Positions 1-8,555 are shown, counted from the first letter of the stretch. The stretch is DNA of 64,000 bases from Hoeflea_A sp965228435 (GCA_965228435.1 OZ245818.1:4464001-4528000); one strand, 5' to 3'. Notes: a model not told the origin generated them from the letters alone. A program made the numbers and translations.

Positions 1-670
1 TCGCCGCCCAGCGCGGATAACTTTCCGTCGGTCGAAACAGCAGCGCGAATTCGCGGTCGGGTTCCGGCACCTTGGTGTAGGTGATGAACGGCTCGCCGAT
101 AATGTCGGCGCCTTCGACAAAGTCCCGCCCCGCCAACCGATGGCCTGGCGCCATGATGTAAAGCAGCGGGTCTTCAAACAAATCCAGTGTTGTCAGCCCG
201 GGCTGCGCCGGTGCCCGCGAAACGACTGCAATATCGATGTGCCGGTTGATGACGCTGGTGATCGGATCGCTGCGTGCGCCGGCCATGATCTGCAGATCGA
301 TGCCCGTGGTGCGCGATTTGAGAAACCGGATGAACTCCGGCAGCCAACGATAGTTCGAATAGGCTTCGACCGACATCCGGACCACATGCTGGATACCGGC
401 ATTCATGCGTCGAACATCCTCTTCGGCACGCCCGAGATCACTCAGGATCCGCTCTGCGACCACCGCCATATGTTCGGCAGCCGGTGTCTTGCGCAGCCGT
501 TTGTGCAGGCGGGTAAAGAGCGGCACATCCAGCCGCCGTTCCGCTTCCCGAAGGCGATGCGATAGCGCCGATGGCGTGACACCCAGAATCTCGGCGGCGT
601 CGGAGATGCGCCCTGTCTGATCAAGGGCCTTGATCAGTTGCAGATGGCGAAGATCGAGGAGGGGCTTCAT
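1..670 (-). CDS. LysR-family transcriptional regulator (3' end outside window)
   Basis: Reading leftward from the ATG at 670, the open frame runs off the window edge after 223 codons without a stop. The N-terminus is a typical LysR winged helix-turn-helix (residues about 5-62: DLRHLQLIKALDQTGRISDA, then SALSHRLREAERRL and LFTR). An effector-binding domain follows, including IDIAVVSRAPAQPGL and a DLFEDPLLYIMAPGHRLA segment. It is transcribed divergently from the six-gene PLP-enzyme operon that starts at 780, with a 109 bp shared intergenic region holding LysR-type symmetric sites. By family precedent it should activate that operon in response to a pathway metabolite. The N-terminal HTH wording resembles MetR-like members, but the ligand cannot be read from sequence. 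Confidence 0.9.
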   Translation of the reverse strand, partial: MKPLLDLRHLQLIKALDQTGRISDAAEILGVTPSALSHRLREAERRLDVPLFTRLHKRLRKTPAAEHMAVVAERILSDLGRAEEDVRRMNAGIQHVVRMSVEAYSNYRWLPEFIRFLKSRTTGIDLQIMAGARSDPITSVINRHIDIAVVSRAPAQPGLTTLDLFEDPLLYIMAPGHRLAGRDFVEGADIIGEPFITYTKVPEPDREFALLFRPTESYPRWAA

Positions 671-684
671 GCGGTTTTCCGTGG

Positions 685-731
685 CTGAAGAAAATTCACG
701 TAACAAGGAAAACTTCGAGATTGTTCTTCAG
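685..731. promoter_or_regulatory. Inverted repeat between LysR gene and aminotransferase operon
   Basis: CTGAAGAA at 685-692 is repeated inverted as TTCTTCAG at 724-731, a perfect 8 bp repeat around a 31 bp spacer. The left arm overlaps TGAAGAAAATTCA (686-698), a T-N11-A element with dyad symmetry of the kind LysR proteins recognise. The position in the divergent intergenic region fits recognition and activation half-sites. Assignment to the adjacent LysR protein is inference. Confidence 0.5.
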
Positions 732-779
732 TCAAGTTGAATGTGAAATTCGCCCCGAACCATGCCGCGGAGCAGCTGA

Positions 780-2156
780 ATGAACGTCGACGCCAAACAC
801 ACGATCGCCGCGGACATCGCGCACCATGTTCACCCGCAATCCAACCTGCGGCAGCATGCCGAACAGGGTCCGACGATGATCGTGCGCGGCGAGGGTGTTT
901 TCATCTACGACACCGAGGGCCGGCAGATTATCGACGGCTTTTCGGGGCTGGGCTGTGTCAGCCTGGGCTATCACAATGAACGGCTGGCCGAGGCTGCCAG
1001 GCGACAGATGAACACGCTGCCCTTCGCGCCGACATTCTACAACCGGTCGCACCCGCGCGTCGCCGAGCTCGGCGAGCGGCTGATTGGCCTGGCTCCGGGC
1101 GATATGAGCCGGGTCATGTTCCAGTGTTCGGGCTCGGAAGCCAATGACACGGCAATCAAGCTGCTGTGGTACGCCAACACGGCCCGCGGAGAGCCGAACC
1201 GGCGCAAGATCATCGGCCGCATCCGCGGGTATCACGGCAACACCGTTGCCACTGCGTCGCTGTCGGGTCAGCCGCATATGCATGCCAAGTTCGGTCTGCC
1301 GCTGCCCGAGTTCAAACATACCGAACTGCCCAATTATTATCGCTTTCATATCGACGGTGAGAGCGAGGAGGAATTTTCAGCCCGCATGGCCCGCAGCTTC
1401 GAGGATCTGATCCTGGCGGAGGGACCCGAAACGATCGCCGCCTTTTTCGCCGAACCCGCCATCTCGGGCGGCGGTGCGCTGATGCCGCCCAAGGGCTATT
1501 GGGAGGAAATGCAGGCGGTATTGCGAAAATACGATATCCGGTTCGTCGTGGACGAGGTGGTCTGTGGTTTCGGTCGGACTGGCAATTTGTGGGGAGCTGA
1601 GACCTGGGGGCTCAAGCCGGACATGATGACCTGCGCCAAGGCACTGTCGGCTGCTTTTTTCCCGGTCTCTGCACTGATGTTCAAGGACGAGCTTTACGCC
1701 GACATGATGAAGAATTCCGACGAGGTCGGCGTCTTCGGCCATGGCTACACCTATGCGGGGCATCCGGTCGGCGCGGCTGTGGCTTTGCAGGCACTCGATA
1801 TCTATGATGAAATCGACCTGGTCGGCCATGTGCGCAAGGTCAGCCGAACCTTTCTGGAGAAATGCCATGCCCTGCGCGATCATCCGCTGGTTGCCGAGGT
1901 TCGCGGCGTTGGCCTCTTCTGCGGCTTCGAGCTGATGATGGACGCCACCAAGCGCGAACCTTTCGATCCGTTCTGGAAGGTCGGCGAGCTGGTGCAGAAT
2001 TTTGCCCACGACCGCGGGCTCTATCTGCGAGCCATCGGCGACCGGATCAGCTTCATGCCGCCGCTGATCATAAACGAGGAGGAGGTTGGTATCGCGGCCG
2101 ACCGCTTCAAAGCAGCGCTTGATGATGCGTGGCAGGTTATCAGGACGAAATTGTAG
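780..2156 (+). CDS. Class III (omega-type) PLP aminotransferase
   Basis: The 458-residue protein has the class III aminotransferase layout: an N-terminal substrate-gating segment (GFSGLGCVSLGYHNERLA), the phosphate-binding region MFQCSGSEANDTAIKL, the cofactor aspartate in RFVVDEVVCGFGRTG, and the Schiff-base lysine K287 in CAKALSAAFFP. GHGYTYAGHPVGAA closes the active site. Members use pyruvate or 2-oxoglutarate to accept an amino group from an omega-amino acid or amine, producing a semialdehyde. It is the first gene of a six-gene operon, and an aldehyde dehydrogenase two genes downstream could oxidise its aldehyde product. The ATG at 780 follows a GGAG-containing leader (gcggagcagctga). The substrate is unknown; beta-alanine, taurine-like and putrescine-like substrates are all possible for the family. 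Confidence 0.9.
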   Translation: MNVDAKHTIAADIAHHVHPQSNLRQHAEQGPTMIVRGEGVFIYDTEGRQIIDGFSGLGCVSLGYHNERLAEAARRQMNTLPFAPTFYNRSHPRVAELGERLIGLAPGDMSRVMFQCSGSEANDTAIKLLWYANTARGEPNRRKIIGRIRGYHGNTVATASLSGQPHMHAKFGLPLPEFKHTELPNYYRFHIDGESEEEFSARMARSFEDLILAEGPETIAAFFAEPAISGGGALMPPKGYWEEMQAVLRKYDIRFVVDEVVCGFGRTGNLWGAETWGLKPDMMTCAKALSAAFFPVSALMFKDELYADMMKNSDEVGVFGHGYTYAGHPVGAAVALQALDIYDEIDLVGHVRKVSRTFLEKCHALRDHPLVAEVRGVGLFCGFELMMDATKREPFDPFWKVGELVQNFAHDRGLYLRAIGDRISFMPPLIINEEEVGIAADRFKAALDDAWQVIRTKL

Positions 2157-2166
2157 GAGGAAATGC

Positions 2167-3057
2167 ATGTCCGGAATTGCCGTCATCGGCCTTGGTACCA
2201 TGGGTCTGCCGATGGCCCGGCACCTGAGATCAAGCGGATATGAGGTGGTCGGAGTGGATGAAAGCCCGACGGCCCGTTCGGCCTTTGATGGGGCACAAGC
2301 TCCCCGGGATGCGGATTATTCCAACACCGGCACCATCCTGACGATGCTCCCGGAAGGCGCGCATGTGCTGAATTCCTATCGCGACATCATTCTTGACCGT
2401 GCGGCGCACGGTACCCTGCTGATTGATAGCTCTACGATCGATGTGGACACGGCGCGACAGCTGAACGTTCTGGCCTCGGAGCGTGGTCTGTCGCAGGTCG
2501 ACGCTCCTGTCTCGGGCGGACCGGAAGCGGCCGGTCGGGGCGAGCTGAGCTTCATGGTTGGCGGCACCGATGCGGATGTTGCGCGTGCCAGACCCCTGCT
2601 TGAAGAGCTCGGCCGGAAGATCACCCATTTCGGCGCGCCCGGATCCGGGCAGGCGGCAAAGGCCTGCCACAACATGATCTGCGGCATCACCGCGATGGCC
2701 GTGCTCGAAGGGTTTGCACTTGCCGACGCAATGGAGTTGGACCTGTCGCAGTTTTATGAGCTTTGTGCCGGCGCTGCGGCCCAGAGCTGGACGCTCGAAA
2801 ACCGTTGTCCGATCCCCGGTGTCGTGCCTCAGGCACCAGCTTCCAACGGCTTTGCGCCGGGTTTCGCCGCAGCACTGATGGCGAAAGACCTGCGGCTTGC
2901 TCAGGAGGCGGCGCGCAGCAGCGGGCAGGAGACGCCCTTCGGTGCTCTCGCCGCTTCGTCATTCACGGAATTTGCCAAAGACACTGGCGGCGCGGAGGAT
3001 TTTTCGGCCTACTACCGAACCCTTCGTGCTCTGCCGGAAACCGCCGAGGACAATTGA
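2167..3057 (+). CDS. NAD(P)-dependent beta-hydroxyacid dehydrogenase (3-HIBADH family)
   Basis: This 296-residue protein belongs to the 3-hydroxyisobutyrate / tartronate semialdehyde reductase family. It opens with the dinucleotide-binding motif GLGTMGLPMARHL, carries the substrate loop DAPVSGGPEAAGRGELSFMVGG at about 117-138, and has the catalytic lysine K165 in GSGQAAKACHNM. An all-alpha C-terminal domain completes the fold. The ATG at 2167 lies after a strong AGGAGG just past the aminotransferase stop, so upstream in-frame codons are not used. It would oxidise a beta-hydroxyacid to a semialdehyde, or the reverse. Its place between an aminotransferase and an aldehyde dehydrogenase argues for semialdehyde traffic, but the substrate is not evident. 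Confidence 0.88.
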   Translation: MSGIAVIGLGTMGLPMARHLRSSGYEVVGVDESPTARSAFDGAQAPRDADYSNTGTILTMLPEGAHVLNSYRDIILDRAAHGTLLIDSSTIDVDTARQLNVLASERGLSQVDAPVSGGPEAAGRGELSFMVGGTDADVARARPLLEELGRKITHFGAPGSGQAAKACHNMICGITAMAVLEGFALADAMELDLSQFYELCAGAAAQSWTLENRCPIPGVVPQAPASNGFAPGFAAALMAKDLRLAQEAARSSGQETPFGALAASSFTEFAKDTGGAEDFSAYYRTLRALPETAEDN

Positions 3058-3059
3058 TC

Positions 3060-4547
3060 ATGCCGCTGCTCGACTACGTTCTTCCTGCCGACGGCCTTGC
3101 CGGATCGTTTATCAACGGCGCGTGGCACTGGCCGGAGAGCGGTGAAAAACTGACCATTGAAAATCCCTCGCGCCGCAGCCCGATCTGCGAGGTCGGCCGG
3201 GGGACTGGCGTCGAGATCGATCTTGCCGTTCAGGCCGCCCGCGCGGCTCTGCCCGGCTGGCGCGCGCTGGCGGCCAGCGAGCGCGGAAAGCTGCTGGCCG
3301 AACTGGGGCGCCGCCTGGAGGGGAATGCCGAGGAAGTGGCGCGGGTGCTGGCGGCTGAAAGCGGCAATGCTATCAAAACCCAGTCCCGGGGCGAGGCGAT
3401 GGGTGCGGCCGGCGTGTTGAAGTATTACGGCGGCGTTGCCGTTGAGCAGAAGGGTGAAACGCTGCCTCTCGGCCCCGGCATCTTCAGCTATTCGACCCGC
3501 GAGCCGCACGGTGTCGTGGGTTCGATCATCCCGTGGAACTCGCCTCTCCAACTGGGTTCGGTGAAAATCTCCATGGCCCTTTCGACGGGCAATTGCCTGG
3601 TGTTGAAGCCGGCCGAGGATGCACCGCTGGCGATCCTCAAACTGGCTGAGTTGGCAGAGGGCCTCTTCCCGCCTGGCGTGTTCAACGTCGTCACCGGGTT
3701 GGGGGAGGAGGCAGGTGCGGCGCTCGCCGCTCATCCCGGCATCGACAAGGTGTCGTTTACCGGTTCTTCCGAAGTCGGCAAACTGATTGGCCATGCCACA
3801 GCAGACCGGATCGCCAAGTTGACGCTGGAACTGGGTGGCAAATCGCCGACCATCGTGTTTCCGGACGCAGTCGAGAACGACCGGCTCGATGCAACGGCGC
3901 AGCAGGTCGCCAACGCCATGCGCTTTGCCCGCCAGGGGCAGAGCTGCACGGCCGGGTCACGGCTCTTCGTGCATCGGGACATCTGGGACGTGCTCATGCC
4001 GAAGGTGGCGGAAAAATCCGCTGCGCTGCTGGTCGGCGATGCGCTTGATCCGGAAGTCGATATGGGCGCCGTCGTCAATGCCGAACGCTATGGAGAAATC
4101 CGCGCCTTCGTGGCCGAGGCGGAAGCCGAAGGCGCCACTTTCCTGATCGGAGAAACGCCGGTAGAAGACCCGGCCGGCTTCTGCCCCGTTCCCACCATCA
4201 TCACCGGTGTAGACAACAGCTGGCGCATTTCCCGGGAAGAGGTGTTCGGCCCGGTCATGGTCGCCATTCCCTTCGAGACCGAAGCCGAAGTGATCGACAT
4301 GGCCAATGATACCCATTACGGGCTCGCCGCCTTCATCTTTACCCATGACATCAGCCGCATCACGCGGCTTTCCCGCTCGATTGATGCCGGCTGGATCCAG
4401 GTCAATCAGGGCGGCGGGCAGATCCCTGGCATGTCCTACGGCGGGACCAAGCAGTCTGGCACCGGCAGCGAGTACTCGATCGAGGGCGCGCTCGAGGCCT
4501 ACACCTATCGCAAATGCGTCACCATCAATGTGGAGCCCGGCGAATGA
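3060..4547 (+). CDS. NAD(P)-dependent aldehyde dehydrogenase
   Basis: The 495-residue protein is a full-length aldehyde dehydrogenase. Visible landmarks are the cofactor segment PWNSPLQLGSVKISMALSTG, the Rossmann turn VSFTGSSEVGK, the general base E257 in LTLELGGKSP, the nucleophile C296 in ARQGQSCTAGSRLF, and the C-terminal EEVFGPVMVAIPF motif. The ATG at 3060 is 2 bp after the preceding stop and is followed by the expected N-terminal start (MPLLDYVLPADG). Its last codons overlap the next gene by 4 bp (ATGA). It probably oxidises the semialdehyde produced by the aminotransferase or dehydrogenase upstream to a carboxylate. I cannot assign the precise aldehyde. Confidence 0.92.
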   Translation: MPLLDYVLPADGLAGSFINGAWHWPESGEKLTIENPSRRSPICEVGRGTGVEIDLAVQAARAALPGWRALAASERGKLLAELGRRLEGNAEEVARVLAAESGNAIKTQSRGEAMGAAGVLKYYGGVAVEQKGETLPLGPGIFSYSTREPHGVVGSIIPWNSPLQLGSVKISMALSTGNCLVLKPAEDAPLAILKLAELAEGLFPPGVFNVVTGLGEEAGAALAAHPGIDKVSFTGSSEVGKLIGHATADRIAKLTLELGGKSPTIVFPDAVENDRLDATAQQVANAMRFARQGQSCTAGSRLFVHRDIWDVLMPKVAEKSAALLVGDALDPEVDMGAVVNAERYGEIRAFVAEAEAEGATFLIGETPVEDPAGFCPVPTIITGVDNSWRISREEVFGPVMVAIPFETEAEVIDMANDTHYGLAAFIFTHDISRITRLSRSIDAGWIQVNQGGGQIPGMSYGGTKQSGTGSEYSIEGALEAYTYRKCVTINVEPGE

Positions 4548-5806
4548 CGGCCGACCGGTTCGGCAATGCAATCGATCCGGGGGTTGGCTATGCTCGTGGC
4601 GAGCTGCTGGCCTCCTCAGCCGACGAAGTGCGCCGCCTGCGCCAGGCCGGGCAGGTCGCCGGTGACTTTGTCGCTCGGGAGGGCATCGACAGGATCGCGA
4701 TCTTTACCGGCAACCTGCGCTACTACCCGGCGACCGCCAACGATCTGTCCGAACTGTGCGAGGAATGGGTCGGGCCGGGGCTTTACGGCGAAGAGCTGCG
4801 CCAGGCGGCGATCGCCCATATGGGTGGTAGTGGCAAGGAAGCCGCTACGGTGATCAATCGCACGAGCGCCGGCATTGTGGCCACGATACTGGCCCATTGT
4901 GACGGCCGTCCGGTCCTGTCGCTGGTCCCGAAGGGAGACCGGTCGCACGCTTCGGTGACCCGAGGTGCTGCTCTTGCCGGAGTGGCTGTCGTCGAGGCCT
5001 ATTCCTTGTCTGAGGTCGAAGAGCTGCTGGCTGAACATCGGCCCTCCCTGACCGTGATCACGACGGTCACGTCCGAATTGGCCATGCTGCCCGACGACCT
5101 GACGGCCTCGGCCACGCGATCGGCGCAACAGCAGGGCTGCATTGTCCTGCTGGACGAGGCTTATGGAGCACGGCTGCGCCCGGTCCTGCATGGCGGTGCG
5201 CCGGCGCTGTCGTTCGGCGCGGATCTGGTGATCACAAACGCGGACAAGGCCGGCCTGTCCGGCCCGCGTGCCGGAGTGCTGTGTGGCGATGCTGCGGCGC
5301 TGGTGCCGGTGCTGGCGAAAGCCAGCGAACTGGGGATGGAAGCGCGAGCGCCCGTGGCCGTTGGTGCGATGCGCAGTCTCCAGGGCTTTACACCCGACCT
5401 TCTGCATAACGAAGTTCGTGACGGCGAAGCACTGTCGACAGCGCTTGAAGACCTGCTCGGCGAAGATAGTGTCAAGCGCTCGGTTCTGGGCCCGAAAATC
5501 GACGAGCAGGATGTGCACGCCCGGATCCTGGCGTTGGCGGGCAAGAACGGAACCCGGCGCGTGCCGGCGGAAGTCACGGCTGCCATCGGCATGCTGATGC
5601 TGCAGGATCATGGCATTGTCACGGTCAATACCCACGGCCAACCCGGCGGTCGGGTATCGATGCGGCTCAAACCAACCTCGGGTGCGGTTTCGCGTGTCGG
5701 CGGTGCCAGGGCGGTGGCACAGTGCGTTGTGTCTGCGATGGAGCAGACGGCCGCTCACCTGGACGACCCGGCCTGGTTTGCCAATCTGCTTTTTGGAGAA
5801 GCCTGA
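4544..5806 (+). CDS. SelA-like fold-type I PLP enzyme
   Basis: The 420-residue product looks like a fold-type I PLP enzyme of the SelA / D-glucosaminate-6-phosphate ammonia-lyase superfamily. GDRSHASVTRGAALAGVAVV corresponds to the cofactor-stacking region, IVLLDEAYGARL holds the PLP-ring aspartate, and LVITNADKAGLSGPRAGVLC supplies the probable Schiff-base lysine K235 followed by the GP-rich loop typical of SelA relatives. It is translationally coupled on both sides: ATGA overlap with the aldehyde dehydrogenase and a 1 bp TGATG overlap with the glutamate-cyclase-like gene. It is not a selenocysteine synthase by context, since no selenium genes are nearby. A beta-elimination, racemisation or ammonia-lyase reaction on an amino acid is more likely. 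The function is inferred only at superfamily level. Confidence 0.75.
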   Translation: MTADRFGNAIDPGVGYARGELLASSADEVRRLRQAGQVAGDFVAREGIDRIAIFTGNLRYYPATANDLSELCEEWVGPGLYGEELRQAAIAHMGGSGKEAATVINRTSAGIVATILAHCDGRPVLSLVPKGDRSHASVTRGAALAGVAVVEAYSLSEVEELLAEHRPSLTVITTVTSELAMLPDDLTASATRSAQQQGCIVLLDEAYGARLRPVLHGGAPALSFGADLVITNADKAGLSGPRAGVLCGDAAALVPVLAKASELGMEARAPVAVGAMRSLQGFTPDLLHNEVRDGEALSTALEDLLGEDSVKRSVLGPKIDEQDVHARILALAGKNGTRRVPAEVTAAIGMLMLQDHGIVTVNTHGQPGGRVSMRLKPTSGAVSRVGGARAVAQCVVSAMEQTAAHLDDPAWFANLLFGEA

Positions 5807-6819
5807 TGGCCGATACGGATCTGATCGCCAGGCTCGACGATCGGCTGGACCAGCTGGTCAATATCGATATGGGCGAGCGCGGTGTTGAAGCGCTCTTCGA
5901 TGCGGCGCGCGCGCTGCAGGGCGGCTCGCTTGTCGGTGCCGCCGCGGAGGCCCTGATGTCCGTGCCGGAAGACGGGACTGTGGTGCTGACCACAGGCTCG
6001 GTTTCACGCGCATGGATTACCCCGGAACTGGGCGAAAATGATGGCCCTTCAGGTGCTGCCGCAATCGCCCGGGCGCTCGTCCTGGGGCGCAATGCAACCT
6101 GTGTGGTGGTGTGCGAGCAAACGCTCCAGGAGGCGATCGGCAACGTGATGGCGGCGGCGGGTCTGTTTCCGGTGACGCTCGAACAGGCAGAGATCGCGCG
6201 ACGGGACAGGAGCCTCGCAACCGTGGTCATGCTTCCCTATCCGGTCGATGATGTGGAAGGTGCTGCTGAGGCCCCGAAAATGCTTGATGCCCTTGAGCCG
6301 GACTTGCTGTTCTCGACGGAGCGCGTCGGGCGCAACGAATTCGGAATCTATCATTCCATGCGCGGGATCGATTACGGCATGGGCCGGGCTCGGGTTGATT
6401 TTCTGTTCGATGAGGCTTTGACCCGTGGCATTCCGGTGGTCGCCGTGGGCGATGGCGGCAATGAAATCGGCATGGGAAAGGTGGCCGACCATGTCCGCAC
6501 CCATGTGCCCTATGGAGACAGGTGCCAATGTGGCTGCGGCGGCGGCATTGGAGCGGTCACGAGCTGCGACGTGCTGGTCACGGCCGCCTGTTCCAATTGG
6601 GGTTGCACGGCGATTGCTGCGGCGATGGCGGCGCGCGCATCAAACCAGAAATTGCTGCACACTCCAGAACGCGAAGCGCTGTTGCTCGACACGATGGTGT
6701 CCAACCATCTGATCAATTCGACTCACGGTATTATCGACGACAGCGTTGACGGCTTTCGCCGAAACAGCCATATCGCGGTCGCCGAACTTTGCTCGGACAT
6801 CGTCGCCCGCGCTTTTTGA
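5806..6819 (+). CDS. DUF4392 D-glutamate cyclase-like protein
   Basis: The 337-residue protein matches the DUF4392 (D-glutamate cyclase C-terminal-like) family. It contains a GENDGPSGAAAIARAL segment, a glutamate-rich ERVGRNEFGIYHSMRG segment and the hallmark GDGGNEIGMG (215-224). The characterised vertebrate relative converts D-glutamate to 5-oxo-D-proline. A cysteine cluster (C240, C242, C244 in RCQCGCGGGIG) could bind metal. The start ATG at 5806 overlaps the upstream stop by one base. Its presence in an operon with three PLP enzymes suggests handling of D-glutamate or a glutamate-like gamma-carboxylate, possibly by lactam formation. That role is inference; the family assignment rests on the GDGGNEIG motif and overall pattern. 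Confidence 0.78.
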   Translation: MADTDLIARLDDRLDQLVNIDMGERGVEALFDAARALQGGSLVGAAAEALMSVPEDGTVVLTTGSVSRAWITPELGENDGPSGAAAIARALVLGRNATCVVVCEQTLQEAIGNVMAAAGLFPVTLEQAEIARRDRSLATVVMLPYPVDDVEGAAEAPKMLDALEPDLLFSTERVGRNEFGIYHSMRGIDYGMGRARVDFLFDEALTRGIPVVAVGDGGNEIGMGKVADHVRTHVPYGDRCQCGCGGGIGAVTSCDVLVTAACSNWGCTAIAAAMAARASNQKLLHTPEREALLLDTMVSNHLINSTHGIIDDSVDGFRRNSHIAVAELCSDIVARAF

Positions 6820-6835
6820 CCACCAGGAATCTTCC

Positions 6836-8089
6836 ATGCTGCACGAAAAACCCGGCCTGATCGAGGCTGTACGCGACCGCTTTGCCCACGTGGACACCTG
6901 TCCCTTTCAGGGACCGCGCATCTTTTTCGAAAATGCCGGCGGCGCGCTCACATTGAAGTCGGTGGTCGAAACCTCGACTACTTTTGCGGGGATCCCCGAC
7001 AATCAGGGACGCGATAATGTGGCCGCGCATGCTCTGGTCGAGACCATCGATAAGGCGAAGCGGGATCTCGCTACCTTCATGAACACCTCTTCGGGTCAGT
7101 TCTTTGTCGGCGAAAGCGGAACCGAGTTGCTGTTCCGCCTTATCCGCACGGCCTGTGTGAACGCGCCAAAGGGCACGAAGGTCGTCGGCAGCTCGATCGA
7201 ACATCCGGCGACGCGCAGTGCAGCTCGTCGCTGGTCGGACATTGCCGGCCTGACCTATGTCAACGTCCAGCATCGGTCGGAAACCGGCAAGGTGGAAGCC
7301 GAGGACTACCGCGCACTGATGACCCCCGATGTGGCGGTCGCGACCATCCTTCACGCCTCGCCGGTGACCGGCATGGCCATGGACGTGGCGGCCATTTCCA
7401 AGGTTATCCGCGAGGTTTCGCCGGACTGTGTCATCATTGTCGACGGTATCCAGCATGCCGCTCACGGTCAGTTGGATCTCGATTCCTACAAGGTCGATGG
7501 CTATGCGATTTCCCCCTACAAGGTGTTTTCGCGGCATGGCTACGGCATTGCCTGGATATCGGACCGGCTGAGCGCGATGCCACACGATATGCTGATCGAC
7601 GCACCGGCAACCGGATGGGAATTCGGCACCCGCGATACCGGTGCCTACGCCACGATTTCCGACGTCGTGGCTTATTTCGACTGGCTTGGCGGCCAGGTCT
7701 CGGACAAGACGGACCGCCGGGCGCGTATCGTCGCGGCTGGTGAGGCCATCCACGCCTATGAGAGCCGCCTGACGGATGCCATGATCAATGGCATCGGCAA
7801 TCTGCCGGGGTTGCGGGGCATGGAGCACGTCACGATCATTGCGGGCGCCGATAACCCGTCGCGTGAGGGGTTGGTCTCGATCGTGGTTGACGGTATGGCC
7901 TCACCTGATGTTGTGACCAAACTCAACCAGCAGGGCATCCGAACCCATACGCGCAAGGCCGATCACTACAGCGGCAATGTGCTTGACCCGCTCGGCCTTT
8001 CCGACTGCATTCGTATCTCGCTGTGCCACTACAATACCGAGCACGAGGTCTCTCAGCTGTTGGCGGCGCTCAAGGATATCTCAGACTGA
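6836..8089 (+). CDS. Class V aminotransferase / cysteine desulfurase-like PLP enzyme
   Basis: This 417-residue protein is a class V fold-type I PLP enzyme. The N-terminal IFFENAGGALTLKSVVE resembles the substrate-entry region of isopenicillin-epimerase/desulfurase-like members. The cofactor aspartate lies in CVIIVDGIQHAAHGQ, and the Schiff-base lysine is K229 in the divergent signature SPYKVFSRHGYG. No thiol-containing flexible loop typical of cysteine desulfurases is obvious, so an amino-acid lyase or epimerase activity is as likely. The ATG at 6836 follows CACCAGGAATCTTCC. It closes the PLP-enzyme operon and converges on soxR 9 bp away. The substrate is unknown. Confidence 0.82.
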   Translation: MLHEKPGLIEAVRDRFAHVDTCPFQGPRIFFENAGGALTLKSVVETSTTFAGIPDNQGRDNVAAHALVETIDKAKRDLATFMNTSSGQFFVGESGTELLFRLIRTACVNAPKGTKVVGSSIEHPATRSAARRWSDIAGLTYVNVQHRSETGKVEAEDYRALMTPDVAVATILHASPVTGMAMDVAAISKVIREVSPDCVIIVDGIQHAAHGQLDLDSYKVDGYAISPYKVFSRHGYGIAWISDRLSAMPHDMLIDAPATGWEFGTRDTGAYATISDVVAYFDWLGGQVSDKTDRRARIVAAGEAIHAYESRLTDAMINGIGNLPGLRGMEHVTIIAGADNPSREGLVSIVVDGMASPDVVTKLNQQGIRTHTRKADHYSGNVLDPLGLSDCIRISLCHYNTEHEVSQLLAALKDISD

Positions 8090-8098
8090 AATCGGCGG

Positions 8099-8530
8099 TC
8101 ACAACCAGTAGCGCGGTCCGGGACCATTGCGCGCCGCCGAGTCGTCCGGGTTGGACAGATGGCATTTGTCAAACGACAAGCAGCCACAGCCGATACAGCC
8201 GGTCAAACCCTCGCGCAGACGGTGAAGTTCGTCGATCCGTCGATCGACACGGTCGAGCCAGGTGCCCGACAGGCGCTCCCAATCCGAGCGGGTGGGCGTG
8301 CGGTCGTTCGGCAATTTTGCCAGCTCGGCTCCGATTTCTTCGAGCGTCAGGCCAATACGCTGGGCAAAGACGATGAAGGCAATGCGGCGCAACACCGAGC
8401 GCGGGAAACGCCGGTGGCCGGAACCGGAGCGCTCCGACACGATCAGTCCCCGATCTTCGTAAAACCGCAGGGCGGAAGCGGCAACGCCGCTGCGGCGGGC
8501 GATTTCGCCGATGGTCATGACTTTTTCCAT
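8099..8530 (-). CDS. soxR: SoxR, redox-sensitive MerR-family activator
   Basis: The 143-residue protein has the MerR DNA-binding domain (MTIGEIARRSGVAASALRFYEDRGL), a dimerisation helix, and the SoxR [2Fe-2S] motif C-x2-C-x-C-x5-C (CIGCGCLSFDKCHL) near the C-terminus. SoxR proteins activate targets when the cluster is oxidised by redox-cycling compounds. I chose the ATG at 8530; an in-frame GTG at 8536 is possible. The gene diverges from an SDR/QueA-like pair, and a near-perfect SoxR operator sits between them. As in most non-enteric bacteria, no soxS is present, so the control should be direct. Confidence 0.96.
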   Translation of the reverse strand: MEKVMTIGEIARRSGVAASALRFYEDRGLIVSERSGSGHRRFPRSVLRRIAFIVFAQRIGLTLEEIGAELAKLPNDRTPTRSDWERLSGTWLDRVDRRIDELHRLREGLTGCIGCGCLSFDKCHLSNPDDSAARNGPGPRYWL

Positions 8531-8555
8531 GGCCACAGAAAACCATAGAACAGGC

